Below, in pieces: positions 17,135 to 25,946 of a stretch of DNA of 64,000 nt; position 1 is the stretch's first letter, and each line of letters opens with the position of its first letter. Source of the DNA: Arthrobacter sp. YN (GTDB taxonomy: Bacteria; Actinomycetota; Actinomycetes; Actinomycetales; Micrococcaceae); contig NZ_CP022436.1 in NCBI RefSeq assembly GCF_002224285.1, positions 3,534,001 to 3,598,000 on the forward strand, written 5' to 3'. Below the pieces are notes generated by a model that was given only the letters and a program-made list of their open reading frames with translations, ran no database searches and had not been told where the DNA came from. A program made the translations under genes and the position numbers.

Positions 17135-18376
17135 TCAGGAACGCACTGCGTTCCGCAGCGAGATGGTCGCAAGCGTCAGCGCCGCAACGCCGCACAGGGC
17201 CGTGAAACCAACGACGGCGGCCTGGAGCCCCAGTGCCGACACAGCCAGTCCCAGCCCGATCACCGGAACGGCACTTCCCAGGTACGTGATGACGTAGACG
17301 GTACTGATGACCTGGGCATGGCGGGAAGCCTCAACCTTTCCGGCAACTTCATTGAAGACCTGCCGGAACGCAATGCCTTGACCGATGCCTGCCGTGATGC
17401 TCGCAGCCACCAGCAACCACGGGCTTGACCATGCGGCCGCAGCGCCCACCAGGACAACCGAGACACCCAGGACCGCCAAGGCCACGGGGACAACAAAACG
17501 GCCACGGGCACCCAAAAGCTGGCTCAGCGCCGAGGCGCCCAACGTGACTCCTGCCAGCAAGCCGATCAGTGGCCGCGAGTCTGCATGGACCACAGTGGCG
17601 AAGTACCCCGGCGCCAATGACAGGCAGAAGCCGAACACCGCGAAACTGAGGAAACCTGTGGCAGCAGCCATCCAGAAGGCTCCGCGGGCATCACGGGAGA
17701 TGGAAGGCTTCCGGGGGGCCAGGACCTTCAGGGGCTTCGGGCCCTCCGCCGGAGCGATGGCAGGCCTGGCTTTGAGGAGCCACAGGGGAATAAGGGCAGC
17801 TATCAACACCGCCGAATGGACGTAGTACGGGGTGCGCGTGGGGTCCGGCAAAAGTGACAGGAGGCCACCGATTGCGGGGCCTGCCGCCACACCACCTGCC
17901 GAGGAGAGCAAAGTGAATCGGGAGGCCCACTCAGGCCGCTGGGGCAACAGTTCACGCAAGGCCGCTGAGCTGGCTCCGGTCGCCAGCCCCACTGCCACTC
18001 CCTGGAGCGCCCTCCCCAAGGACAAGGCAACCAGCGTGTCCGCGTTTGCGAAGATCACACCACCCACCAAACCGACCAGGACAGCCAACACCAGCGCCGC
18101 CCGTCGCCCAATGTGGTCCGACCAATGGCCTGCCACCATGAGGACACCCACCAGTGCAAGGACGTAGGTGGAGAAAGCCACTGTCACGTCAACCGATGTC
18201 ATACCTAGTTTCGCCTGCAGCAAGGGATACAACGGAGTGGCCAGGTTGGCGCCCACCAGCAGCGTAAAGATGACGACGCCGGTCAAGACCAGCCTGGCGG
18301 TGGTGGAGGCATCCCATCCCCAGCGGTCGGCGGTAACCGGACGCATGCGGAGTTCGCTCAAGACAGTCATTTCCAT
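17135..18376 (-). CDS. MFS transporter
   Basis: Twelve-segment MFS permease, 413 aa, with motif A as G-H-W-S-D-H-I-G-R-R-A-A after TM2 and an arginine-rich central loop. The substrate is unknown. It is divergent from the second AsnC regulator across ~165 bp that carry two inverted repeats, so it may be the regulator's target, perhaps an amino-acid exporter as for many AsnC-linked transporters (inference). Confidence 0.88.
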   Translation of the reverse strand: MEMTVLSELRMRPVTADRWGWDASTTARLVLTGVVIFTLLVGANLATPLYPLLQAKLGMTSVDVTVAFSTYVLALVGVLMVAGHWSDHIGRRAALVLAVLVGLVGGVIFANADTLVALSLGRALQGVAVGLATGASSAALRELLPQRPEWASRFTLLSSAGGVAAGPAIGGLLSLLPDPTRTPYYVHSAVLIAALIPLWLLKARPAIAPAEGPKPLKVLAPRKPSISRDARGAFWMAAATGFLSFAVFGFCLSLAPGYFATVVHADSRPLIGLLAGVTLGASALSQLLGARGRFVVPVALAVLGVSVVLVGAAAAWSSPWLLVAASITAGIGQGIAFRQVFNEVAGKVEASRHAQVISTVYVITYLGSAVPVIGLGLAVSALGLQAAVVGFTALCGVAALTLATISLRNAVRS

Positions 18377-18452
18377 GCCTTCGGGCTCGGTGGCCGGCCT
18401 GATTGGTTCCTTGTGGGAAGTGCAGTCCGACTAAGTATTGGTGGCAACAGAA

Positions 18453-18481
18453 TGCAGCAGAGTTGATCTGAACATGCTGCA
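18453..18481. promoter_or_regulatory. Inverted repeat between MFS and asnC-type gene (site 1)
   Basis: TGCAGCA at 18453-18459 and TGCTGCA at 18475-18481, a perfect 7-bp inverted repeat spaced by 15 nt. The centre-to-centre distance of about two helical turns fits a dimeric regulator. Confidence 0.45.
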
Positions 18482-18485
18482 ATAA

Positions 18486-18511
18486 TTTGAGAATTGAGCA
18501 AAAGACTCAAA
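18486..18511. promoter_or_regulatory. Inverted repeat next to asnC-type gene start (site 2)
   Basis: TTTGAG at 18486-18491 and CTCAAA at 18506-18511, a perfect 6-bp inverted repeat immediately upstream of the regulator gene. Together with site 1 it makes autoregulation and control of the divergent transporter plausible. Confidence 0.4.
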
Positions 18512-18543
18512 CTTGAACGAGCCAAGTGAGCTGGAGTGACCAT

Positions 18544-19068
18544 TTGAACACCCTCGATCCCATGGACCTGAAGATCCTCCTGGAACTCATCAAGGATCCC
18601 CGCATCCACATCGCCGAGCTGAGCGACACCTTGGGCATTGCGCGCAACACTGCCCAGAGCCGGGTCAAGCGCCTTCTGCGATCCGGAGTGCTGCACGCCG
18701 CCGGGCGGGAGGTAGACCTCGAAAAGGTGGGGTACGACGTCGTCGCTTTCGTGACGATTGAAGTCACCCACCGCGAACTCGACGGCGTCATTGGTGCGCT
18801 GCGCCTGATCCCCCAGGTCCTGGAGGTCCACGAAATCTCTGGCCGCGGCGATCTGTGGTGCCGGGTAGTGGCAACCGACACCCACAACCTGCAGTCGGCA
18901 CTGCGATCGGTCCTCCGCACCAAAGGCGTGATCCGGACGGAAACGGTGCTGGCCCTGCATACGCACATCCCGTACCGGACTGAACCACTGATCGAAAGGA
19001 TGTCTGCAGCGCCAACACGGCCAAGGCAGGAGAGTCAGAGCCCCGGGTCACAGGCCCGGACCGACTAG
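18544..19068 (+). CDS. Lrp/AsnC family transcriptional regulator
   Basis: Lrp/AsnC regulator, about 174 aa. The HTH is H-I-A-E-L-S-D-T-L-G-I-A-R-N-T-A and the RAM domain contains G-R-G-D-L-W-C-R-V-V-A. TTG at 18544 is preferred because GGAG lies ~8 nt upstream; GTG at 18526 and ATG at 18562 are alternatives. The last ~25 residues are polar and dispensable-looking. It is divergent from an MFS transporter and followed 10 bp later by the DUF1761 gene. Confidence 0.88.
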   Translation: MNTLDPMDLKILLELIKDPRIHIAELSDTLGIARNTAQSRVKRLLRSGVLHAAGREVDLEKVGYDVVAFVTIEVTHRELDGVIGALRLIPQVLEVHEISGRGDLWCRVVATDTHNLQSALRSVLRTKGVIRTETVLALHTHIPYRTEPLIERMSAAPTRPRQESQSPGSQARTD

Positions 19069-19078
19069 GATTTCAGGA

Positions 19079-19504
19079 ATGGATTGGCTCTCACACATCT
19101 CCCAGATCAACTGGTTCGCTGTACTCCTGGCCTTCGTTTCAAGCATGGTCATCGGCTTCGTCTGGTACATGCCGGCCGCCTTCGGACGCAGGTGGATGCA
19201 AGCGATCAACAAAACCGAGGACGATCTCAAGAATATTGAGGGCGGCGCCGGCATCTGGGTCCCCATGATGGTGGCCGCAGCACTGACCAGCATCCTCCTG
19301 GCTGTCCTCATCAGCGCCCTGGAACTCAACACTTTTTGGGCCGGCGGATTCTTCGCGTTGATCCTGGCCTTGGTGATCCGCGCCGGCGGCCACGTCATCC
19401 ACAACGGCTTCGCCGGGCGCCCCTTCGCGGTCACCGTGATCGATTCCGGCCACGACATCGCGGCCATGACCATTGCGGGCGCCATCATCGGAGCCATGCA
19501 GTAG
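19079..19504 (+). CDS. DUF1761 domain membrane protein
   Basis: Small membrane protein of 141 aa with four hydrophobic segments, matching DUF1761 (N-terminal I-N-W-F-A-V-L-L-A-F and G-F-V-W-Y-M-P-x-x-F-G-R-R-W). Function unknown. It lies 10 bp after the AsnC gene and 10 bp before corA, so it is probably cotranscribed with both. Confidence 0.8.
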   Translation: MDWLSHISQINWFAVLLAFVSSMVIGFVWYMPAAFGRRWMQAINKTEDDLKNIEGGAGIWVPMMVAAALTSILLAVLISALELNTFWAGGFFALILALVIRAGGHVIHNGFAGRPFAVTVIDSGHDIAAMTIAGAIIGAMQ

Positions 19505-19514
19505 CGTTCAACCA

Positions 19515-20510
19515 GTGACCATCATTGACAACGCCGTATATGTAGACGGCGTCCGCACAGCCACCCCGCACAGCCTCGAGCAGACGTTTGAGACCCTGGC
19601 GGAACACGGCGGCATGGCCTGGATCGGCTTGTACCGGCCCACGAAGGACGAGATGGCCGCCGTCGCCCAGGAATTCGGCCTCCACGAGCTCGCCGTGGAG
19701 GACGCCGTCTCGGCACATCAGCGGCCCAAGCTTGAGCGATACGACCACAACCTGTTTACTGTCCTCCGCCCAGCCAGGTACCTCGATGAAACCGAGACAG
19801 TAGAGTTCGGCGAGCTGCACATCTTCACCGGACCGAACTTTGTGGTGACCATCCGGCACGCTGAAACCGGTGGGGTGGCACGGGTCCGCCACCGGCTGGA
19901 AACACGTCCGGACCTTCTCTGCCATGGGCCCGAAGCCGTGCTGTACGCGCTCCTGGACCAAGTGGTGGATGACTACGCGCCGGTAGTGGCAGGTCTTGAG
20001 AACGACATCGACGAGATCGAAGACCAGCTCTTCAGCGGCGACAGCACTGTGTCGCGCCGGATCTACGAGCTTGCCCGTGAAGTGATCCAGTTCCAACGGG
20101 CCATCCAGCCCCTCCCGGACATGATGGCGCTGCTGGAAAAGGGATTCGAAAAATATGGCGTGGACATTGAGTTGCAGCGCTCCCTCCGCGACGTCGAGGA
20201 CCATGTCCAGCGCGTCATCTCCCGCGTGAACTCGTTCAGGGACCTCCTGCAGAACGCGCTCACCTTGGATGGCACCCTGACTGCCAACCGCCAGAACGAA
20301 GCCAGCGCCGCGCAGAACGAGCAAGTCAAAAAGATCTCCTCCTGGGCTGCCATCCTCTTTGCACCCTCCTTCGTGGCGGGCGTGTACGGGATGAACTTCG
20401 ACCATATGCCGGAGCTGCATTGGGACTATGGCTACCCCCTGGCGGTGGGGCTCATGTTCGGTGCAGCCCTGCTTATGTACGTCATTTTCAAGCGCAAAGG
20501 CTGGCTGTGA
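19515..20510 (+). CDS. corA: CorA-family magnesium/cobalt transporter
   Basis: CorA-type divalent cation channel, 331 aa. It has a long soluble N-terminal domain with coiled coil and two C-terminal transmembrane helices; the signature G-M-N is at 292-294 at the end of TM1 (V-Y-G-M-N-F). GTG at 19515 is taken as the start (V-T-I-I-D-N), since extending upstream would run into the DUF1761 gene. Its stop overlaps the zapE start (GTGA, 20507-20510). CorA proteins can move Mg2+ or Co2+; direction is not decidable. Confidence 0.88.
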   Translation: MTIIDNAVYVDGVRTATPHSLEQTFETLAEHGGMAWIGLYRPTKDEMAAVAQEFGLHELAVEDAVSAHQRPKLERYDHNLFTVLRPARYLDETETVEFGELHIFTGPNFVVTIRHAETGGVARVRHRLETRPDLLCHGPEAVLYALLDQVVDDYAPVVAGLENDIDEIEDQLFSGDSTVSRRIYELAREVIQFQRAIQPLPDMMALLEKGFEKYGVDIELQRSLRDVEDHVQRVISRVNSFRDLLQNALTLDGTLTANRQNEASAAQNEQVKKISSWAAILFAPSFVAGVYGMNFDHMPELHWDYGYPLAVGLMFGAALLMYVIFKRKGWL

Positions 20511-21679
20511 CGCCTCTCCCGAGGCCTGTTCCCCGCTCTGCGCGGGACACTGTCCGCGCTGTGCTGGCGGGGATGGAGCACGACGCCGGACGGGCGGGTT
20601 TTGCGCTTGAGCCCAGTCAGCGGCAAGCAGCCGAGCGGTTGGCGGCCTTCGGCGCCCAACTGACGGGCCGCCGTCGTACACTCTCCCGCAAGGCGCCGCG
20701 GAGCCTGTACCTCCACGGACCGGTGGGCCGCGGCAAGACGTGGCTGATGGACAGCTTCTACGGGCGCCTCGACGCCCGGAAACGTCGTGTCCACTTCCAC
20801 GATTTCTTCCGCAGGCTCCATGCGGGAACCCACGGCTTTGAGGCAAGCAGCGGAACTGCCATTCAGCAGTCTGTGGATGCGTTGTTGGACGGCATCGACG
20901 TGCTGTTCTTCGATGAATTCCATGTCCATGACGTTGGCGATGGCATGTTCATTGCCCGGTTGCTGCGTTCGGCCGCCCAGCGCCGCATCCCCTTGGTGGT
21001 GACGTCGAACTACGCCCCGGACGACCTCCTGCCCAATCCACTCTGGCACGAGCATTTCCTGCCCACCATCGAGGCGATCAAAGAGATGATGGACATCGTG
21101 GAGATCGAGGGGCCCACGGATTTCCGCCGTTTTCCGGCCGCTGGAATTGCTCCTGCCGAGGGGTTCGCTGCGTTCCGCTCAGGTCGAATCGTCTCCCCCG
21201 GCACGCCCGCACAACTGGGGCGCCTCGGTCTCTTCCGGCCAGCACCATCCCAAGGCCGCGTTTTGCAGCCGACAACCCAGCCGATTGTGGTCAGGAACTC
21301 CGACCCCGATGTGCTCTGGGTCGGTTTCGAGGAGCTCTGCGGTGGGCTCTCCTCAACGGCGGACTTCCTGGTGTTGGCGGAGACCTATAAAACGTGGGTG
21401 ATCGACGACGTTCCCTCCCCTGCAGGAAACGATTCGGCATCGGCCCCATCATGGCAGCGGTTCAGCAATGTGGTGGACGTGCTGCACGACCAGGACATCA
21501 CGCTGTTCCTGATCGGCGAGGGACCGTTGGAATGGGACATCGACGCATCCGGCAGTGATCTTTCGGTTTTCCCGGTGGATCTGGCGCGGATAGCGAGTCG
21601 TTTGTCCCTCTTGGGACGGTCAGGGCACCACGGTGACGTGGAAAGTGCTCTACACAGTGAAGAGACCGCCGGAAGCTAA
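20507..21679 (+). CDS. zapE: Cell division protein ZapE (AFG1-like ATPase)
   Basis: AFG1/ZapE-family P-loop ATPase, 390 aa. Walker A is G-P-V-G-R-G-K-T (71-78) and Walker B V-L-F-F-D-E-F (132-138), followed by the sensor-1 region V-V-T-S-N-Y-A-P-D-D-L. In E. coli ZapE interacts with FtsZ during constriction. The GTG start at 20507 overlaps the corA stop, so the two are translationally coupled. A hairpin whose loop is the TAA stop codon terminates the operon. Confidence 0.88.
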   Translation: MTPLPRPVPRSARDTVRAVLAGMEHDAGRAGFALEPSQRQAAERLAAFGAQLTGRRRTLSRKAPRSLYLHGPVGRGKTWLMDSFYGRLDARKRRVHFHDFFRRLHAGTHGFEASSGTAIQQSVDALLDGIDVLFFDEFHVHDVGDGMFIARLLRSAAQRRIPLVVTSNYAPDDLLPNPLWHEHFLPTIEAIKEMMDIVEIEGPTDFRRFPAAGIAPAEGFAAFRSGRIVSPGTPAQLGRLGLFRPAPSQGRVLQPTTQPIVVRNSDPDVLWVGFEELCGGLSSTADFLVLAETYKTWVIDDVPSPAGNDSASAPSWQRFSNVVDVLHDQDITLFLIGEGPLEWDIDASGSDLSVFPVDLARIASRLSLLGRSGHHGDVESALHSEETAGS

Positions 21680-21686
21680 GCTTCCG
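21670..21686. terminator. Hairpin spanning the zapE stop codon
   Basis: CGGAAGC-TAA-GCTTCCG: a perfect 7-bp stem with the zapE stop codon as the 3-nt loop, between zapE (+) and the ferritin gene (-). No long T-run follows. Confidence 0.5.
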
Positions 21687-21714
21687 ACGGCCACAGGAAT
21701 AATGTGGGTCGGCC

Positions 21715-22245
21715 CTAGATGACGCCGCCGGCTGCGGACGGTGCACTGGCATCGTGTCCGCCGTCGCCGACCGTTTCGCGGGCGACGTAGTTCTCGATGT
21801 CGAAGAGGTTCTCGGCCCGCTCCGTGATGTTGAGCAGCGTGGTCATGGAAGCAACTTCCTCAACCTGCTCCTTCAGGAACCACAGCATGAACTGCTCGCC
21901 CAAGGCATCCCCCTCGGCGCGGGCAACACGGAACATCTCTTCGATGTTGCGTGTGACTTCCTTTTCCTGCTCCAGGGCCAACGCGATGGGTTCCTTGGCG
22001 TTGGAAAAATTGTTGCGAACAGGGGCGATGCCCGGGATCTCCACGTGCACATTGCGGTCCAGCATGTACTGGACCATCATCATGGCGTGGTTGCGCTCCT
22101 CGAGGGACTGACGGTAGAAGTGCCGGGCAAGCTGCGGCAAGTCTTCGCCATCAAAGTACACAGCCACTGCGATGTATTGCTGGGAGGCCGCAAACTCATT
22201 CGCAACCTGGGCGGACAACAGCTCATTGAAAGTCTTCTTAGCCAT
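21715..22245 (-). CDS. bfrB: Ferritin (BfrB type, non-haem)
   Basis: Ferritin, 176 aa, aligning closely with M. tuberculosis BfrB. The ferroxidase ligands are visible: E17 (A-N-E-F), E50 and H53 (S-L-E-E-R-N-H-A), then the C-half glutamates (E-Q-E-K-E-V-T and L-K-E-Q-V-E-E-V). It assembles as a 24-mer that oxidises and stores iron. The C-terminal tail is glycine/alanine-rich as in BfrB. It is monocistronic on the minus strand; no IdeR box was recognised in the short upstream region. Confidence 0.92.
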   Translation of the reverse strand: MAKKTFNELLSAQVANEFAASQQYIAVAVYFDGEDLPQLARHFYRQSLEERNHAMMMVQYMLDRNVHVEIPGIAPVRNNFSNAKEPIALALEQEKEVTRNIEEMFRVARAEGDALGEQFMLWFLKEQVEEVASMTTLLNITERAENLFDIENYVARETVGDGGHDASAPSAAGGVI

Positions 22246-22299
22246 GGCTCGATCCTACAGGCGGACAATGCCGGTTCCGGTGGTGAGATTCGCCACTGC

Positions 22300-22671
22300 T
22301 CAGGGCAGCAGGAGACTGATCCACACACCCGCAGCGGCCGCCATGACGCTCACTGTCATGGTCCCCAACCCATTGATGACCGCCAATGCTGTACGCCCGC
22401 TTTGAACGAGCCGGATGGTCTCAAGGCTGGCGGTGCTGAAAGTGGTGTAGCCGCCAAGGAAACCGGTACCGAGGATGAGCATCAAGGACTCCGGTGCCTG
22501 GCCACGCATGACCAGGCCCGCCAGGAAACCAAGCAACAGGGAGCCCGAGATGTTGATGGTGACGGTCCCCCATGGGAAGGCAGTCTTGAGGCGTGCCCGG
22601 ACGAACCCGTCCACCACAAACCGTACTGCCGCACCCACCCCACCGGCCAGAGCAAGAAGGATGACTGTCAC
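22300..22671 (-). CDS. crcB: Fluoride efflux channel CrcB/Fluc, second copy
   Basis: Fluc-family fluoride channel subunit, 123 aa, four transmembrane helices. Family motifs are G-G-V-G-A-A-V-R-F near the N-terminus, T-I-N-I-S-G-S in TM2 and G-T-G-F-L-G-G-Y-T-T-F-S-T in TM3. GTG at 22671 overlaps the stop of the first crcB by 3 bp. Adjacent paired crcB genes usually encode two subunits that may work as a heterodimer. Confidence 0.9.
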   Translation of the reverse strand: MTVILLALAGGVGAAVRFVVDGFVRARLKTAFPWGTVTINISGSLLLGFLAGLVMRGQAPESLMLILGTGFLGGYTTFSTASLETIRLVQSGRTALAVINGLGTMTVSVMAAAAGVWISLLLP

Positions 22672-23111
22672 GAGCGTCGTCCGGTTGCGCGCCGGTGATG
22701 CCAGGCGCCCAGCCAAATTCCCGCGGTGGTAGCGGCGGCCCCGCCCAGTAAACTCGCTGCAAGGTACCCCGCAGCGGCTGTAGTCGCTCCAGCGGTGAAC
22801 AGGTGCACCGCGTCCAGGGCCAGCGTGCTGTAGGTGGTGTAGGCGCCCAGGAAACCCGTGCCCAAGGCGAGCCGCAGGACCCGGCGATTGCCGACGTCGG
22901 GCCCCCGGCGTGAAAGTCCCTCCAACAGCGCGCCCAACGCCAGGGCACCCGAAAGGTTGATGACCAAGGTGGGAAGCGGCCACGCGCCGGGCGCGGGGAT
23001 GACCAGCCCCAAACCGTACCGTGCGAGTGCTCCGAACACCCCGCCGGCTGCCACGATCGCGATGAAACCCCAATGGAGGTGAACGGGGTTATTGGCCTCA
23101 GTCGTCGTCAT
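22668..23111 (-). CDS. crcB: Fluoride efflux channel CrcB/Fluc, first copy
   Basis: Fluc-family channel subunit, 147 aa, four transmembrane helices with G-G-V-F-G-A-L-A-R-Y, V-I-N-L-S-G-A and G-T-G-F-L-G-A-Y-T-T-Y-S-T. The Phe-box position carries Tyr (T-Y-S-T) here versus T-F-S-T in the second copy. ATG at 23111 lies inside the end of the usp gene (14-bp overlap), so translation is coupled. The membrane topology opposite to its partner, expected for antiparallel dimers, is not decidable by eye. Confidence 0.9.
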   Translation of the reverse strand: MTTTEANNPVHLHWGFIAIVAAGGVFGALARYGLGLVIPAPGAWPLPTLVINLSGALALGALLEGLSRRGPDVGNRRVLRLALGTGFLGAYTTYSTLALDAVHLFTAGATTAAAGYLAASLLGGAAATTAGIWLGAWHHRRATGRRS

Positions 23112-23622
23112 CGTCAGTGGGGACCCTGGGATTGACGGGAACAACGAGCACCGGCCGGGCCTGGCGGTGGAACAAGTGCCGCGCCACCGAGCCTGCCGTC
23201 AGTTCTTTTAATGCAGCAGCCAGTTTGTGCTCCCGGGTACCCACCACGATCATGGAGGCTCCAATGTCTTCAGCCTCACGGGCCAAAGCGCGGGCGGGTT
23301 CCCCGGCCAGATGGACCAGCGACCATTCAACGCCGTTGCCGTCCAAGTGGTCATGAAGGGTTTGCGCCAGTGATTCGGGGATCCTGTGAAGATCCGCATC
23401 AATGCCGTCCGGATCGATCGGCGCTGCCGGCCCTCCGGTGCTGCCGTCCACCGGGTACACCGTGACGTCTGCATAGGCGCACACCAGCGGCAGCCGGGCA
23501 CTGGCCGCCACAGTCGCTGCTTGTTGGAGGACCACTGGATGCTGCCCCGGCATGACGCCTACCAGGATGGGGCCGGCCGCACTGGTGGAAGCCTCGGAAC
23601 GCGGGGCGGGAGTCTCTGTCAC
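23098..23622 (-). CDS. Universal stress protein family
   Basis: UspA-domain protein, 174 aa. The ATP-binding type signature appears as V-V-G-T-R-E-H followed by G-S-V-A-R-H-L-F and P-V-L-V-V-P near the C-terminus. It ends in five aspartates encoded by sequence that also carries the start of crcB. It is the first gene of a three-gene usp-crcB-crcB operon, a link to fluoride or general stress that I infer only from the overlap. Confidence 0.87.
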   Translation of the reverse strand: MTETPAPRSEASTSAAGPILVGVMPGQHPVVLQQAATVAASARLPLVCAYADVTVYPVDGSTGGPAAPIDPDGIDADLHRIPESLAQTLHDHLDGNGVEWSLVHLAGEPARALAREAEDIGASMIVVGTREHKLAAALKELTAGSVARHLFHRQARPVLVVPVNPRVPTDDDDD

Positions 23623-23663
23623 AAGGAAAGTCTACGGCGCGGTACCGGAGCCCGCGGTTGTTC

Positions 23664-25376
23664 TCAGGACTGTCGCCGGCCCGACCACAGGCCGTAGAGC
23701 AACGGGACCGCTGAGCTGATCATCAGCACATTGCCTAGTCCGGGATCGTCCGTCCGCAGAACGGCTCCGGCGATCAGCAGTGCGCCGAAGATCAGCGCCG
23801 CCACTGCCCGCCGCGCCGTGAGGATGAGACTCGCCATCTGCCGCTCCAGGCGCCGGTTGCCCACTTGGAGGGATCCCTCTTCCAGTCTCGAGACCAGCCC
23901 GTCCAGCCTCTTGGGCAGGCGAAGGGCGATGGCGGCGGCTTCGACGGTCTGGGACGCGACATCGTTGATCAGGTTGCCGCGCTCGTCACGCAGAAGTTGC
24001 GCCGCATATGGTTCCACCGAGTCCCACAGGTTGAAGCGGGCATCCAGAGAGCTGCACACACCCGACGTCAGGGACATGGCCCTGATAATGAGCAGGAAAT
24101 TTTCGGGCAATTGGAAGGGCAGTGAGCGGATCACGCTGCCGAATTCAGTGCCGAATTCACGGAACTCCCGTGGGTCTACATCGCGAAGCTCGGCGAAGCC
24201 CATGCCACCGAAACGCGCAAAGAGCTGCGTCATCGCCCGCTCAAGCTCCGCGGTATCGGCTGACTGCATCAGCACCCCTACATCGCTGATGGCGGTGACC
24301 AGTCCCTTGCCGTCACGAGAGGCAGCGGCAATCAGGAGCTTCCGCAGGCCGCTTCGCGTCTCCACGGGAACCTCGCCCATCATTCCGAAGTCAATGAATG
24401 TCAGTTTCCACGGATGTTCACTGGACGGATCATTGGCCGGTGTAACGAAGATATTGCCGGGATGGGGATCGGCGTGGAAGAAACCGTTGGTGAACAACTG
24501 GTCAAACATCACCGAGGCGAAGACCGGTGCCACTTCGGCCGGGTCTATGCCGGCCAGGCGAAGCGAGTCCGCGTCCGTAATCTTGATGGCCGTGACATCT
24601 TCGAGGGTGAGCACGCGGCGGGTGGTCCGCTCCCAAACCACCGCCGGAACGGTCACCCGGGCGTCATCGGCGAAGTCAGCAGCAAACCGCTCTGAATTGG
24701 CCGCTTCATTCAAGTAGTCGATTTCCTCGAGGCTGGTCTGCGCGAATTCCTTAATCAGCGCGGGCACATCTGCACGGTTTGAAACGAGGCGGATGCGGCT
24801 GAGCCAGCCTCCCACTTTCCGTAAGGCAGCGAGGTCGACGTCTACTATTTCGGCGATGCCAGGCCGCTGCACCTTGAACACGACACTGCTGAGCCCGGTG
24901 TCCTCGGCGTTACCGGAGAGGAGTTTCGCCCGGTGCGCTTGTCCCAGTGATGCTGCCGCGATGGGAGTCTCCTCGACCGAAGCAAACACTGCCTCCAGGG
25001 GAGCCCCAAGTTCGGCCTCAGCCAAGGCCCGGATGGCGTGAAAAGGGACAGGCGGAACTTCGTCCTGCAGCCCCTCCAGCTCCGAGGTAATTTCCGGCGG
25101 GAGCACATCGAGCCTGGACGACATGAACTGGCCCACCTTGATCATCAGCCCGCCGAGCTCCACCGCGAGGCCATGAAAACGCCGGGCGAAGCGCCGCATT
25201 CTGTTCGCGCGGTTCCGTTCTGTCAGCCTGCGCAGGCCCACTCTGGGCAGGAACAGCTCAAACCACCAGGTCACCGCCAAGTGCCATGCGGCGAATCGCA
25301 GGATTCGACGATAACGGGCACGGGGGTCCCCAGCTCCCCTCAGGGAATCAGCCCGTTCGCGCCGAATCGACGTCAC
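23664..25376 (-). CDS. ABC1/UbiB-family atypical kinase
   Basis: AarF/UbiB-family protein-kinase-like ATPase, 570 aa. Motifs in order: K-V-G-Q-F in the KxGQ extension, the alanine-rich loop A-A-A-S-L-G-Q-A-H, the lysine V-F-K-V-Q-R-P-G, the catalytic-loop H-A-D-P-H-P-G-N-I, and D-F-G-M-M-G. Two hydrophobic segments lie near the C-terminus. The family supports quinone biosynthesis or lipid handling; the role here is unassigned. GTG at 25376 starts 4 nt after the padR stop, so it is cotranscribed and probably repressed by PadR. Confidence 0.9.
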   Translation of the reverse strand: MTSIRRERADSLRGAGDPRARYRRILRFAAWHLAVTWWFELFLPRVGLRRLTERNRANRMRRFARRFHGLAVELGGLMIKVGQFMSSRLDVLPPEITSELEGLQDEVPPVPFHAIRALAEAELGAPLEAVFASVEETPIAAASLGQAHRAKLLSGNAEDTGLSSVVFKVQRPGIAEIVDVDLAALRKVGGWLSRIRLVSNRADVPALIKEFAQTSLEEIDYLNEAANSERFAADFADDARVTVPAVVWERTTRRVLTLEDVTAIKITDADSLRLAGIDPAEVAPVFASVMFDQLFTNGFFHADPHPGNIFVTPANDPSSEHPWKLTFIDFGMMGEVPVETRSGLRKLLIAAASRDGKGLVTAISDVGVLMQSADTAELERAMTQLFARFGGMGFAELRDVDPREFREFGTEFGSVIRSLPFQLPENFLLIIRAMSLTSGVCSSLDARFNLWDSVEPYAAQLLRDERGNLINDVASQTVEAAAIALRLPKRLDGLVSRLEEGSLQVGNRRLERQMASLILTARRAVAALIFGALLIAGAVLRTDDPGLGNVLMISSAVPLLYGLWSGRRQS

Positions 25377-25380
25377 CCCT

Positions 25381-25923
25381 TCAGTCCTGGGCGAGGATCG
25401 AGTACAGGCGGCGGCGTGCCTCCTCAAGCACCGTTACAGCCTCCTGCACTTGCTTGGGTGTTCCGGTACGGCCGACCTGCGCCGCAGCCTGCGCCAGGTC
25501 CACACCCGCCTTGGGCAGTGCAGCGAAACCCGGGCTCGATGACGTTCCCAAGGAGTCCCATGGCGCGGACGTTTCAGAACCAGCCACATCCTCCCTGCCC
25601 GCTTCGGTCAGAGAGTAGATTTTGCGCCCGTTGGACTCCTCCGCACTGACGAAACCCTCGTCCGCCAACAGCTGCAGGGTGGGATAGACGGAGCCGGCAC
25701 TCGGCTTCCAACTACCGCCGCTACGCTCTTCGATTTCATGAATGATCTGGTAGCCGTGCATGGGACGCTCAGCAAGCAGGGCAAGAATCGCCGATCGCAG
25801 CTCACCGCGGCCCGCACGGGTTCCGGAACGTTTTTCGAACCGGGAACGGAACTCCTCAACGGCTTGCCACATGCCGTCCAGGTTGTTGCCCATGAATCCG
25901 TTTGCAGGGAATGAATTGTGCAT
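25381..25923 (-). CDS. PadR family transcriptional regulator
   Basis: PadR-type winged-helix regulator, 180 aa. The DNA-binding domain runs L-R-S-A-I-L-A-L-L-A-E-R-P-M-H-G-Y-Q-I-I, with S-A-G-S-V-Y-P-T-L-Q-L-L-A-D-E-G-F in the recognition helix; a C-terminal helical domain follows. ATG at 25923 has GAGGTGA upstream. It heads an operon with the UbiB-type kinase. Three tandem AACGATA repeats directly upstream are a likely autoregulatory operator. Confidence 0.92.
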   Translation of the reverse strand: MHNSFPANGFMGNNLDGMWQAVEEFRSRFEKRSGTRAGRGELRSAILALLAERPMHGYQIIHEIEERSGGSWKPSAGSVYPTLQLLADEGFVSAEESNGRKIYSLTEAGREDVAGSETSAPWDSLGTSSSPGFAALPKAGVDLAQAAAQVGRTGTPKQVQEAVTVLEEARRRLYSILAQD

Positions 25924-25946
25924 CAAGCTCACCTCAATCAGTCGCG

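Noticed and set aside
22672..23663. Fluoride riboswitch in front of the crcB genes
   Set aside because: No recognisable motif in the short gaps; the genes overlap one another.
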